From Pseudomonas frederiksbergensis (GTDB lineage Bacteria; Pseudomonadota; Gammaproteobacteria; Pseudomonadales; Pseudomonadaceae), in the NCBI RefSeq assembly GCF_003732665.1, contig NZ_MOBP01000005.1, positions 248,001-312,000 on the forward strand: a DNA stretch of 64,000 nt, in the 5' to 3' direction. The notes under the pieces are model-generated. The model made no database searches. It saw nothing but the letters and a program-made list of their open reading frames with translations, and was not told the origin of the DNA. This document shows, in pieces, positions 1 to 8,546 of the stretch. The position numbers and the translations under genes are program-made. The stretch's first letter is position 1, and each line of letters starts with the position of its first letter.

Positions 1-78
1 AACAGGTTTTGTAACTTATTTTTGCGCCTTGGCCTTTCTAGAATATCCAGTCTCCTTGTCCTGCCTACGAGCTGCCCA

Positions 79-1005
79 ATGCCTGGCTTACGTCGCTTTC
101 CCTTACCGTTGATCGCCGCTTTTTTCGCGTTGTACGTGATTTGGGGCTCGACCTATCTGGTGATTCGCATCGGCGTGCAGTACTGGCCACCGTTGATGCT
201 CGGCGGGATTCGCTTCGTGATTGCAGGGACGCTGATGTACGCCTTCCTGCGCTGGCGCGGGGCACCGGCGCCGACCTGGGCGCAGTGGAAAGCGGCGGGG
301 ATCATCGGGATTTTGCTGCTCAGTTTCGGTAACGGCGCGGTGAGCGTGGCCGAGCACACGGGCGTGGCGTCCGGTGTTGCGGCGCTGGCGGTGGCGACGG
401 TGCCGTTGTTTACCTTGTTGTGCGGCTATTTCTGGGGCGCACGCAATACCCGTCTCGAATGGGCCGGGATTGTGCTCGGGCTGATCGGCATTGCCATGCT
501 CAACCTGGGTTCCAACCTGCAATCGAGCCCGTTGGGCGCCGCGTTGTTGGTGTTCGCCGCCGCGACCTGGGCCTTCGGCTCGGTGTGGAGCAAACACTTG
601 CCGTTGCCCCAGGGCGCGATGGCCAGTGCCGTGGAAATGCTGGTGGGCGGCGTGGTGTTGCTGATCGGCAGCACGGTCAGTGGCGAGCATCTGGACAGTC
701 TGCCGCCGATTGAGGGCTGGGCTGCATTGGCTTACCTGATCGGCTTCGGCTCGATCATCGCTTTCAACGCCTACATGTACCTGTTGAAAAACGTGCGTCC
801 GGCGGCGGCCACCAGTTATGCCTACGTCAACCCGGCGGTGGCAGTGTTGCTGGGGATTGTGTTTGTCGGCGAGAGCATCGGAATCGAGGAAGCGATTGCC
901 ATGGCGGTGATTATCAGCGCCGTGGTGTTGATCGGTTTGCCGCAGTGGCGTCGTGGGCCGGCGCGACCTGTGGTGGCGGCGCCGACAGAATCCCGTGTGA
1001 ATTAG
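79..1005 (+). CDS. yedA: EamA/DMT-family exporter, YedA-like
   Basis: Inner-membrane drug/metabolite transporter of the EamA fold: ten hydrophobic segments in two five-helix halves over about 308 residues. The N-terminal stretch ALYVIWGSTYLVIRIG is the family hallmark and resembles E. coli YedA. The ATG at 79 is preferred because an upstream extension to position 22 adds 19 residues (with LLVLPTSCPMPG) that do not match the family start. The substrate cannot be read from the sequence. It lies 52 bp upstream of the RNA helicase gene on the same strand and belongs to the conserved chromosome, not the island. Confidence 0.85.
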   Translation: MPGLRRFPLPLIAAFFALYVIWGSTYLVIRIGVQYWPPLMLGGIRFVIAGTLMYAFLRWRGAPAPTWAQWKAAGIIGILLLSFGNGAVSVAEHTGVASGVAALAVATVPLFTLLCGYFWGARNTRLEWAGIVLGLIGIAMLNLGSNLQSSPLGAALLVFAAATWAFGSVWSKHLPLPQGAMASAVEMLVGGVVLLIGSTVSGEHLDSLPPIEGWAALAYLIGFGSIIAFNAYMYLLKNVRPAAATSYAYVNPAVAVLLGIVFVGESIGIEEAIAMAVIISAVVLIGLPQWRRGPARPVVAAPTESRVN

Positions 1006-1057
1006 GGTAAACTGCGCGCCATCGCACACCCGCTCTGATTTTTCCTACGGTAATCCC

Positions 1058-2392
1058 ATGACTTTCGCCTCCCTTGGCCTGATCGAACCCTTGCTGCGCT
1101 CTCTTGAGACGCTCGGCTACCAGACGCCTACGCCGGTCCAGGCGCAAGCCATTCCGGCGGTGCTGGCCGGTCGCGACCTGATGGCTGCGGCCCAGACCGG
1201 CACCGGCAAGACTGCCGGTTTCGCGCTGCCGCTGCTGCAGTTGCTGGCCATGGAAGGGCCGAAAGTGGCGTCCAACTCGGTGCGCGCGCTGATCCTGGTG
1301 CCGACCCGCGAATTGGCTGAACAGGTTCACGAAGCCGTGCGTCAGTACGCCGAGAACCTGCCGTTGAGCACCTACGCGGTGTATGGCGGCGTCAGCATCA
1401 ACCCGCAAATGATGAAGCTGCGCAAAGGCGTGGATGTGCTGGTGGCGACGCCGGGTCGCTTGCTTGACCTGTATCGCCAGAAGGCCCTCAAGTTCAATCA
1501 ACTGCAAACCCTGATCCTCGACGAAGCCGATCGCATGCTCGACCTGGGCTTCTCCGAGGAACTGGGCAACATCTACCGCGTGTTGCCGAAGCAGCGCCAG
1601 ACGCTGTTGTTCTCCGCGACCTTCTCCGACGCGATCCGCTTGCTGGCCGGGCAAATGCTCAACGATCCGCTGAGCATCGAAGTCAGCCCGCGCAACGTCG
1701 CTGCCAATACCGTGAAGCAATGGGTTGTGGTGGTGGACAAGAAGCGCAAGCCGGAGCTGTTCATTCATTTGCTGCGCAAGGGCAAGTGGAAACAGGTGCT
1801 GGTGTTCGCCAAGACCCGTAACGGCGTGGACGCGCTGGTGGAAAAACTCCAGGGCCTGGGCATCAATGCCGACGGTATCCACGGCGACAAACCCCAGGCG
1901 ACTCGCCAGCGTGCGCTGGATCGGTTCAAGGCCAGTGAGATTCAGATTCTGGTGGCCACCGACGTTGCGGCCCGTGGTCTGGATATCGAAGACCTGCCGC
2001 TGGTGGTCAACTTCGACCTGCCGATCGTGGCTGAGGACTACATCCACCGTATCGGTCGTACCGGGCGTGCGGGTGCTACCGGTGAGGCGATTTCCCTCGT
2101 GTGCGCGGATGAAGTGAATCAGCTGTCCGCCATCGAGATGTTGACCCGTCAGACATTGACTCGCCAGACCGAGCAGGATTTCGAACCTGAGCATCGGGTG
2201 CCGGATACCGATTCCAGCGGTCAGGTCGTCAAGAAACCGAAAAAACCGAAGAAGCCCAAGACCTCCGGTGGCGGTAAGCGCAACCTCGGTAAATGGGTTG
2301 AGAGCGGGGATGCTTCGGCGGTGGAGCCTTCGATCAAGCCTGTGCGCAAAGTGCCGGTGTTTAACACTGGGCCGCGTAAGAAAAAGCCTTGA
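1058..2392 (+). CDS. rhlE: DEAD-box ATP-dependent RNA helicase, RhlE type
   Basis: Cytoplasmic RNA-unwinding ATPase acting in RNA decay or ribosome assembly. The Q motif (GYQTPTPVQAQAIP) is followed by Walker A AQTGTGKT, PTRELAEQ, TPGRLLDL, the DEAD box (LDEADRMLDLGF), SAT (LLFSATFS), and the C-terminal RecA motifs DVAARGLDIEDLP and HRIGRTGRAG. The tail after residue ~385 is basic and low-complexity (KKPKKPKKPK), as in RhlE proteins. At 444 residues it has normal length. Part of the left chromosomal flank. Confidence 0.93.
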   Translation: MTFASLGLIEPLLRSLETLGYQTPTPVQAQAIPAVLAGRDLMAAAQTGTGKTAGFALPLLQLLAMEGPKVASNSVRALILVPTRELAEQVHEAVRQYAENLPLSTYAVYGGVSINPQMMKLRKGVDVLVATPGRLLDLYRQKALKFNQLQTLILDEADRMLDLGFSEELGNIYRVLPKQRQTLLFSATFSDAIRLLAGQMLNDPLSIEVSPRNVAANTVKQWVVVVDKKRKPELFIHLLRKGKWKQVLVFAKTRNGVDALVEKLQGLGINADGIHGDKPQATRQRALDRFKASEIQILVATDVAARGLDIEDLPLVVNFDLPIVAEDYIHRIGRTGRAGATGEAISLVCADEVNQLSAIEMLTRQTLTRQTEQDFEPEHRVPDTDSSGQVVKKPKKPKKPKTSGGGKRNLGKWVESGDASAVEPSIKPVRKVPVFNTGPRKKKP

Positions 2393-2401
2393 TCCCGCAG
2401 T

Positions 2402-2511
2402 GATCGTTCCCACGCTCTGCGTGGGAATGCCTCAATGGACGCTCTGCGTCCGCTTCGGAAGGGACGCGGAGCGTCCCGGGCTGCATTCCCACGCGGAGCG
2501 TGGGAACGATC
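2402..2511. repeat. Palindromic intergenic repeat after rhlE
   Basis: Outer arms of 29 bp (2402-2430 and 2483-2511) are almost perfect inverted copies of the GATCGTTCCCACGC type, enclosing a second inner pair. This is a common dispersed repeat of Pseudomonas genomes and probably folds downstream of rhlE as a transcript end. Confidence 0.8.
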
Positions 2512-2543
2512 AAGCCTTGATGATTCGCGGCGTCTGTTAAGGC

Positions 2544-2643
2544 GCCTTCGCGAGCAAGCCCGCTCCCACATGGGATCTGCTGTGAACACATTGTTTGTGA
2601 ACACTCGAGATCCAGTGTGGGAGCGGGCTTGCTTGCGAAGGGC
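2544..2643. repeat. REP pair
   Basis: Two inverted REP units (2544-2570 and 2616-2642) contain AGCAAGCCCGCTCCCACA and its complement. The same family recurs at 45961 and 53444, both outside the island. It sits directly beyond the stranded 3' end of the flavoprotein gene, so it belongs to the original chromosome. Confidence 0.85.
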
Positions 2644-2655
2644 GCGCCGCAATCT

Positions 2656-2757
2656 TCAGCCCTTGCACTGTAACCACTCCACCATCCCCAACCCGGCCGC
2701 CCGCCCACTGGCAAAACACCCGGTCAGCAAATAGCCGCCCGTCGGCGCTTCCCAGTA
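2656..2757 (-). pseudogene. Stranded 3' end of host flavoprotein gene
   Basis: Read on the minus strand, this fragment encodes WEAPTGGYLLTGCFASG and continues to a stop at 2656-2658. That is the C-terminal FAD-contact segment expected after the GEML at which the right-hand copy (44745-45908) breaks off. The match to the gene ends at about 2757, which places the left island junction. About 34 codons are cut away from the parent gene and have no start. Confidence 0.88.
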
Positions 2758-2759
2758 GC
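2744..2759. other. Left island attachment site (attL)
   Basis: GGCGCTTCCCAGTAGC here resembles GGGGCTATCCTAACCAGC at the right end (44758-44775). Homology to the uninterrupted gene stops after CCCAGT on this side and resumes at AGCATTT on the other, so crossover lies in these few bases. Imperfect flanking repeats are a known property of GInt islands. Confidence 0.6.
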
Positions 2760-3330
2760 GACTTATGTCAGCGTGAACGATAAATGACTCTTTAGGATCA
2801 GGGGCTCCACTGTCATTGAGCTCGCCTCGCATTAAACGACTAAGAGGGTATCTGCGAAATTAGCGTTCCGTCTGAACGAATGATTGCGTCGCTGTCATCT
2901 CGCACGCACTCCAACTGGTTAGACTTTTGCGATCGTCATATCTAGTAAATGTTGGACAATTCGATGTGATGGGAATGGGCGAAACTGTGTTAATACCCGT
3001 TGAATGAAGAAATCTATCGTTCGTGTAAACCACTTTTTTGACTTGTTAACTACTGTGGTTTACAGAATGAAAATTAGGGTTACAAAGCTGGTGAATCCCA
3101 TACGTACCGTGACCGTTCGGGTAGTTTTCCGCTTTGAGAAATACGAGTCTCTGCGTGGGGTCAGGCACGGGCGCCTAGTTTAAAGCGTGGAGGGGGACGG
3201 GGGGCAACTCGATGAAAGTACCCAGGCTGTCATCTATCTGACCCAATTGATGATTTGTCTCGCAAACCGCCATTTTGTCGATGATCGTAAGAGAACGATT
3301 AGATTTGCAGATGCAGTGTGGAGGTGTTTA
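2760..3330. other. Gene-free left end of island
   Basis: No convincing reading frame is present. The stretch holds repeat copy A (3023-3083) and moderately AT-rich DNA. It corresponds in position to the non-coding AT-rich 3' end described for GInts and may hold recombinase arm-binding sites; that role is inferred. Confidence 0.5.
3023..3083. repeat. 61-bp repeat, copy A (with inverted GTAAACC/GGTTTAC arms)
   Basis: Aligns without gaps to 5310-5370 at 44 of 61 positions. Shared blocks are ACC, CTTTTT, TGTTAAC, GGTTTACA and TGAAAATT. Copy A contains the inverted arms GTAAACCAC and GTGGTTTAC. It lies about 266 bp inside the left junction. Confidence 0.65.
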
Positions 3331-4578
3331 TCAAGAAGACTGGCCATTCTCCAGCCAGTCAAGTACACCGAGCCCCGCGTGTAAGCCAGTTGCGAAGCAC
3401 GCAGTGAGAAGATATCCACCGGTTGGAGCTTCCCAGTCAATCATCTCGCCGGCTACGAAAACACCCGGGAGTGATCTGAGCATGAGGTTGTTGTTTAGGC
3501 TGCTGAAGGCTACTCCGCCGGCGGTGCTGATCGCCTCTGCGATGGGGCGGGTTGCTTGAACGGTGATTGGTAGCGCTTTGATAGTCGCAGCCAGTTTGGC
3601 TGAGTCGTCAAACTGCTCCTTGCTGAGAACTTCATGCAGCAATGCTAACTTGACCCCGTTGATGCCAAGGCGACTTTGCAAGTGGTTAGAGAGGGATCTC
3701 GAGCCGCGTGTATGGCTGACTTTTTCCGTTACCTTGTCTAAGTCGTACCCAGGTGCCAGATCTAGCGTGAAGGTGGCGGTGCCGTGAATATTCAAGTATT
3801 CACGTAGTCGCTGCGAAAATGCGTAAATCAGACTGCCTTCTACCCCGTGTGCACTAATCACCAATTCGCCTTGCCGCTTTTCGGTCAAACCCTGATTGTC
3901 GGTAAATGTCAGTGCAACCGATTTTAGAGGGGAGCCTACAAACTTCTCGCGGAGATATGTGCTCCATTTCACTTCGAAGCCGCAATTCGCGCTTTCTAAG
4001 GGAGTGATCTCTACTCCTTTCGCCTGTAGCCAAGGCAACCAAGCGCCGTCCGCTCCTAGTTGTGGCCAGCTCGCGCCACCCATTGCCAATACAGTTGCCT
4101 GAGGTTCAATCAAAATCTCCCCGTCCGAATTGGATAGCCGTAATGCGCCATTATCATTCCACCCCAGCCAGCGATGACGCACATGTAGGCGCACTCCGGC
4201 ACTGCGAAGCCTATGTACCCAAGTCCTGAGCAACGGAGCAGCTTTCATTTGGGTGGGAAACACTCGGCCGGAGCTGCCGACAAAGGTATCGATACCTAAA
4301 CCATGAACCCAATCACGCAACGCTTGCGGTGGAAGGCGGTCAAGCATCGCTTGCAGCTGGGATTGATGGCTGCTGTATCGGCCACAAAAGATGTCGTAGG
4401 CTTCGCTATGAGTAATGTTCAGACCACCTATACCAGCCAGAAGAAATTTGCGGCCGAGCGATGGCATAGCGTCGTATAGGTCGACCTGGACACCCGCGAG
4501 GCTGAGCGTTTCGGCGGCTATAAGTCCCGCTGGACCTCCACCGATAATGGCAACACGCGATGGAGGATAAACGGGCAT
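3331..4578 (-). CDS. Island copy of NAD(P)/FAD-dependent flavoprotein (BaiN/TIGR03862 type)
   Basis: Predicted flavoprotein oxidoreductase of the HI0933/BaiN group, about 415 residues. The N-terminal FAD-binding Rossmann motif VAIIGGGPAGLIAAE is followed by GRKFLLAGIGGLNITHSE. The intact C-terminal FAD segment is GEMIDWEAPTGGYLLT. The start at 4578 (MPVYPPSR) aligns with the host gene; a GTG at 4650 would add 24 residues lacking in the host copy. By eye it is about 60-65% identical to the truncated host gene at 44745-45908, so it is a transferred homologue and not a recent duplication. It lies in the same orientation as the gene the island destroys and probably replaces its function. The physiological substrate is not known to me. 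Confidence 0.88.
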   Translation of the reverse strand: MPVYPPSRVAIIGGGPAGLIAAETLSLAGVQVDLYDAMPSLGRKFLLAGIGGLNITHSEAYDIFCGRYSSHQSQLQAMLDRLPPQALRDWVHGLGIDTFVGSSGRVFPTQMKAAPLLRTWVHRLRSAGVRLHVRHRWLGWNDNGALRLSNSDGEILIEPQATVLAMGGASWPQLGADGAWLPWLQAKGVEITPLESANCGFEVKWSTYLREKFVGSPLKSVALTFTDNQGLTEKRQGELVISAHGVEGSLIYAFSQRLREYLNIHGTATFTLDLAPGYDLDKVTEKVSHTRGSRSLSNHLQSRLGINGVKLALLHEVLSKEQFDDSAKLAATIKALPITVQATRPIAEAISTAGGVAFSSLNNNLMLRSLPGVFVAGEMIDWEAPTGGYLLTACFATGLHAGLGVLDWLENGQSS

Positions 4579-5012
4579 CAAAAAGCCTAGTGAAGTGAGA
4601 GTGGAACGTATTGTAAGCAATACTGGGTATTTTGCAGCTGGGAGAATCACATACTAGAGTTATCAATGTGTTCCCCTAAGAAGCGGACGTCAGCAGCCTC
4701 AAGGATGACGGCCCAGACAGGTGTTCTGAAGGTCCCGGCGTATTTTTCCTTAAAAAGTGTGATGTCGTAGCATTGATTTGTGCTGTGTCCATGTACAGTG
4801 TTTTTCTTGCCGATCTCACCTTTCGGCTCTTAAACTGTTGCCGCAAAGCGAGCCGGCAGTGGGTGAATCTGCTCGATATCACTCGTGCGTACTGTTCTGC
4901 AGCATACACAGCAAGTGCTTCTGAGGTCGAAGAGCTACAGCTACAGGCGCAGAGCAATCGCAAAAAGCAGAAGCACAAGGACTTGCAATGCCCCTTCGAT
5001 CTGCCTGATGCG

Positions 5013-5267
5013 ATGAAGTCAAACGTCGTAGATTTCACCCGTGCAGATCGTAACGAACGTGTGATTGCGATGGTCTTTCAATCCTCGTTGAGCGAGAAAG
5101 AACGAGCAGCAGTCAGAGATATGGGTACTCTGGGGATCGACGCGCCTCAGGCAGTCAAATCGCCCCGTCGCACTCCAGTTTCGAATCTGATTGATGAGGA
5201 GAAAGCGAGTGCTTTCCTTGAGTATAAGGACAACGTGGCACGTCCCAAGCCGAAACGGCCAACATGA
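5013..5267 (+). CDS. Uncharacterised small protein
   Basis: The frame is open from 4773, but only the part from the ATG at 5013 (MKSNVVDFTRADRNERV) looks protein-like: 84 residues, charged, with a proline/lysine-rich end. No good ribosome site is visible and I recognise no family. It lies between the flavoprotein gene and repeat copy B; the region 4579-5012 holds no other gene I can support. It could be a gene remnant. Confidence 0.3.
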   Translation: MKSNVVDFTRADRNERVIAMVFQSSLSEKERAAVRDMGTLGIDAPQAVKSPRRTPVSNLIDEEKASAFLEYKDNVARPKPKRPT

Positions 5268-5309
5268 CAAGCTGAATGAAACAGGCATGCTTTCAGCTAT
5301 TCATCCCCA

Positions 5310-5370
5310 GTGTTTACCGCTTTTTCACTGTGTTAACCATCTTGGTTTACACAGTGAAAATTCGATTTAC
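5310..5370. repeat. 61-bp repeat, copy B
   Basis: Direct-repeat partner of 3023-3083, 72% identical without gaps, with arms GTTTACC and GGTTTAC. Together the two copies bracket a 2.2-kb segment holding the replacement flavoprotein gene. The remaining 200 bp up to the exonuclease gene show nothing recognisable. Confidence 0.65.
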
Positions 5371-5578
5371 TGATTATTCTGTGATGAGAGAGTAGGTTGT
5401 AGTGATGTCCACTTTCTCCACATACGGTTAAACGAATGGTTCGCGGATAGGTCTACTCAATAATACGGTAGGCGATGAGTCATCGTTTCTATGCCATTCA
5501 GCAGCCCTGCGCTTCAAGACCGGGCTAGCCACTCTCTACGCCAACGTGGTGGCGACGTCCTGGTTCCAGGAAGGTCAG

Positions 5579-6214
5579 ATGAAAAGTCTCCCCGATATTC
5601 AAGAATTGGAGGCGTTCGAAACATTAATAAAGTCTTTTGATTTTATGCTGTGCATCGACCTTGAGGCGACATGCGACGAGCTCATGGAGTCCGAAAATCC
5701 TCGAGCACTGGTCGTCAGCCCAGATGAGATGGAAACGATCGAGATAGGCGTAGCCGTGATTGATCTACGAAGAATGGAAACCGTAGACATGTTTCAGCGC
5801 TATGTGCGCCCAGTCCTCCACCCTACACTGACTGACTTCTGTATCAATCTGACATCTATTAGGCAAGCCGATGTGGATGCTGCCCAATCATTCCCAAAGG
5901 TAGCAACGGAGTTCACTGCATTCCTTCAGAAATACCCCAACGCAGTGTGGGGATCGTGGGGAGATTACGACGCTGATCAGCTCGCAGCTGACGCTCTGAG
6001 AGCCAATTGCACGCCGATACTGTGTGGAGTTCAACATTTGGATATTGAACGAAGCTATCGCGAAATATTTGCATGTCCGTCAATAGGATTGTGGGCTGCC
6101 GTCGAAGCACTTGGGCTAAATTGGAGCGGCCAGTACCACCGAGGGATCGATGACGCCAAGAATCTAGCCGACATGGTTGTGCTACTGCTGGCAAGGTCTC
6201 GAAAAATCCTATAG
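5579..6214 (+). CDS. DEDDh-family 3'-5' exonuclease (ERI1/KapD-like)
   Basis: Predicted 3'-5' exonuclease acting on RNA or DNA ends with two metal ions. Motif I is LCIDLEATCDE (DxE), followed by the ERI1/KapD-like INLTSIRQADVD, motif II WGSWGDYDADQL, and motif III HRGIDDAKNLADMV with the catalytic H and last D. At 211 residues it is a bare catalytic domain. The ATG at 5579 is preferred: AGGAAGG lies upstream at good spacing, and the 11 residues back to 5546 are not family-like. It stands 235 bp upstream of the CBASS genes on the same strand and may be defence-linked, though the gap argues against tight co-translation. Confidence 0.75.
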   Translation: MKSLPDIQELEAFETLIKSFDFMLCIDLEATCDELMESENPRALVVSPDEMETIEIGVAVIDLRRMETVDMFQRYVRPVLHPTLTDFCINLTSIRQADVDAAQSFPKVATEFTAFLQKYPNAVWGSWGDYDADQLAADALRANCTPILCGVQHLDIERSYREIFACPSIGLWAAVEALGLNWSGQYHRGIDDAKNLADMVVLLLARSRKIL

Positions 6215-6449
6215 ATGCGCGCACCCCGGTGCCTATCGAAGTTATCTTGCTCCCGCTATCAACACTCTCCGCTCGATGGGGGAATGCTTCGCCATTTTTT
6301 TGCCGTTCGCGCGCAAAGACTGGTCAGTTGTGGCTGCTCTCGTTCTGGGCACAACCAAGTGTCAGGCGATAGACCTTGATGATAGCCGTCGGCTACTATG
6401 CCGAGACTCCAACAGAGCGTGATTGGGGAACTGACGAGTAGGGATACCA

Positions 6450-7760
6450 ATGTCAACTGCTACTATTTTCAAGGATTTTGTCTCCAATCTGCGCATCACC
6501 AACCACGTGACGATTGAAGATCGTTACTCCGGTGTCACTCGATCGCTCAATAAGTATTTTCGGACGCTGGACTCGACCGCCAATAATCTTCAAGTAGGCT
6601 CCTATGGCCGGTGGACAGCCATCAAAGGCGTCTCCGACCTCGATATGTTGTACATCATGCCCAACAGTGCCTGGGACAAGTACGACAAGGAAGGCGGGCA
6701 GTCGAAGCTACTCTCAGACACGAAAGTTGCCATCCAAGAAAGGTACTCCACGACCGCGATCACCGTTGACCGTTTGGTGGTTTGCGTTAAGTTCCTGAAC
6801 TTCAACGTTGAGGTTCAGCCCGTTTTCAAGCAAGACGACGGTAGCTTCAAATACCCTGATACGTACAACGGCGGATCGTGGAAGATCACCAAACCCAAAG
6901 ATGAAATTAAGGCTACCGGCGAGGTCGATGATGACCAGAATGGAAACTTGCGTCGCCTATGCAAAATGCTACGGGCGTGGAAGAACAAGCACGGTATCGG
7001 GATTGGGGGTCTGCTGCTCGACACGTTGGCGCATAATTTCCTCACGCAGACAGACGATTACGCTGACAAAAGTTTCGCCTCCTACGACTGCATGGTCAGG
7101 GACTTCTTTCACTACGCGTCAAACCTTCCACAACAAGAACGCTACGCGGCTCTGGGCAGTCGCCAACACGTCAAGGTGAAACAGAAATTTCAAAAACCGG
7201 CCAAGCGAGCATATGAGCTATCCCTGAAGGCCATTGAAGCTGCGGGTAAGGAAACTGAGGGTGAGCGTTGGAGGAAGGTATTCGGTCGCGATTTCCCAAC
7301 AACACGCGCCGCCGCACGTGCTGGTATGGAGGCGCTGGCCGACAATTCCCTTTATGCCTTCAAGGACACCGAAGAGTTTATCGAGGATCTCGCACCTGTC
7401 GATGTTCGCTATCCCTTGGTAATCGACTGTGACGTTGAGCAGAAAGGCTTTCGAGAACGGTTGCTGAGTGAGCTAATTTCACTAGGATTGCCCCTCCAAG
7501 CGCGCAAGACGCTCAAATTTAAAATCATTCGAAACGACGTTCCAAAGCCGTACACCGTCAAATGGAAGGTGCTCAATATCGGGCAAGAAGCTGAGAAGCG
7601 TGATTGCGTCCGCGGCTACATAAAAGGCGACACGGGACATGAGACAATTCAGGAATCCACGAGCTTCAAAGGCGACCACCTGGTTGAATGCTACATCCTG
7701 AAGGATGATGTTGTCGTAGCCCGCAGCGAAATAACCGTACCTATTAGTGAAAGCATATGA
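6450..7760 (+). CDS. CBASS cyclic-nucleotide synthase (CD-NTase, SMODS + AGS-C)
   Basis: Predicted cGAS/DncV-like nucleotidyltransferase that makes a cyclic-nucleotide alarm signal on phage infection. The active site is visible as GSYGR followed by SDLDMLYIM (GS...DxD) near residues 50-70; the third carboxylate appears as E in FNVEVQPVF. The helical core extends to about residue 300. The C-terminal third (from VDVRYPLVIDCDVEQ) resembles the AGS-C sensor domain found on SMODS enzymes. It overlaps the next gene by 4 bp (ATGA), so the two are translationally coupled. The product nucleotide cannot be read from the sequence. Confidence 0.8.
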   Translation: MSTATIFKDFVSNLRITNHVTIEDRYSGVTRSLNKYFRTLDSTANNLQVGSYGRWTAIKGVSDLDMLYIMPNSAWDKYDKEGGQSKLLSDTKVAIQERYSTTAITVDRLVVCVKFLNFNVEVQPVFKQDDGSFKYPDTYNGGSWKITKPKDEIKATGEVDDDQNGNLRRLCKMLRAWKNKHGIGIGGLLLDTLAHNFLTQTDDYADKSFASYDCMVRDFFHYASNLPQQERYAALGSRQHVKVKQKFQKPAKRAYELSLKAIEAAGKETEGERWRKVFGRDFPTTRAAARAGMEALADNSLYAFKDTEEFIEDLAPVDVRYPLVIDCDVEQKGFRERLLSELISLGLPLQARKTLKFKIIRNDVPKPYTVKWKVLNIGQEAEKRDCVRGYIKGDTGHETIQESTSFKGDHLVECYILKDDVVVARSEITVPISESI

Positions 7761-8368
7761 GCCAGGTGTCTTTACTCAAGAGCATCGCAGAAACGGGCTA
7801 CAACGTTGGTTTCGGCGGCCGCAAGCATTGGGCAACTTATGACATCGTAGAAAAGATTCCTGGGTTGATTGGATTCATTGGCACTGCCATAGGCATTTTT
7901 TCTCTGGTTTATGATTCTTTGTCAGCCAAAAACGTCTCCGCAGCACTGGCAGTGTTGGGAGTTATCGGTATTTATATCTCGGTTTACGATTCAAAAAAAT
8001 CAGACTATGAAAAAGCTGCTGTGGAGATCACCAAAATTTTCAACGGCCTGCGAGACCTGTACCGAGAGGTTGAAGCTCTCGCGCCAAATGCTGACTTTTC
8101 CCTTTACTGGGCGCGCCTGGCGGCATTTGAATCGCAGTACTATGGTGCTTCTATCAGTAAACAAATTCTCTTCAGCGACTGGTACGCTCACTATAAATTC
8201 TTTTGGCAGTACCAAATTGACTGGGTAGCAAAACAGAAAAACTTCAGTTTTTGGAGAGATAAGGTACCTCTTACGGGATGGCTAGCTTTATCCGTCCTTA
8301 TCGTTTTGATCGCTACCTGCTTCGCCTTACACTTTCAATCAGTTAAGAGCTGCTTCGGTATCGCCTGA
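7757..8368 (+). CDS. SLATT-like membrane effector of CBASS
   Basis: A 203-residue membrane protein with two close N-terminal helices (about 35-55, GLIGFIGTAIGIFSLVY, and 62-80, AVLGVIGIYISVY), a long amphipathic charged middle, and a C-terminal helix (about 172-192, LALSVLIVLIATCFALHF). This layout matches the SMODS- and SLOG-associating 2TM (SLATT) effectors, thought to form pores when the partner cyclase signals. The 4-bp overlap with the CD-NTase supports the pairing. Together they form a minimal two-gene CBASS without ubiquitin-like or HORMA accessory genes. The SLATT subfamily is not certain. Confidence 0.7.
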   Translation: MSQVSLLKSIAETGYNVGFGGRKHWATYDIVEKIPGLIGFIGTAIGIFSLVYDSLSAKNVSAALAVLGVIGIYISVYDSKKSDYEKAAVEITKIFNGLRDLYREVEALAPNADFSLYWARLAAFESQYYGASISKQILFSDWYAHYKFFWQYQIDWVAKQKNFSFWRDKVPLTGWLALSVLIVLIATCFALHFQSVKSCFGIA

Positions 8369-8546
8369 AACATTTGGATGGACGGGATGCGTACCTTCAT
8401 TGGTTTTTGGGTCGGTCTAACTGTTACCGAAACATTGTGACCTTGATCAGCTAACGGAAACGCGAGCATGGTGCGTATATCGATGACATATAAAATACCG
8501 CGCTGACGGTTTAGATCAGTGTTAGATTATTTAAGAGTTCGCCAAT

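Noticed and set aside
914..2413. Minus-strand frame of 499 codons opposite rhlE
   Set aside because: Antisense of a well-supported DEAD-box helicase.
2402..2643. CRISPR-like array
   Set aside because: The repeats are inverted REP/palindrome units without regular direct spacing.
4676..5038. Minus-strand frame of 120 codons upstream of the island flavoprotein gene
   Set aside because: Cys/Ser-rich low-quality translation and no ribosome site.
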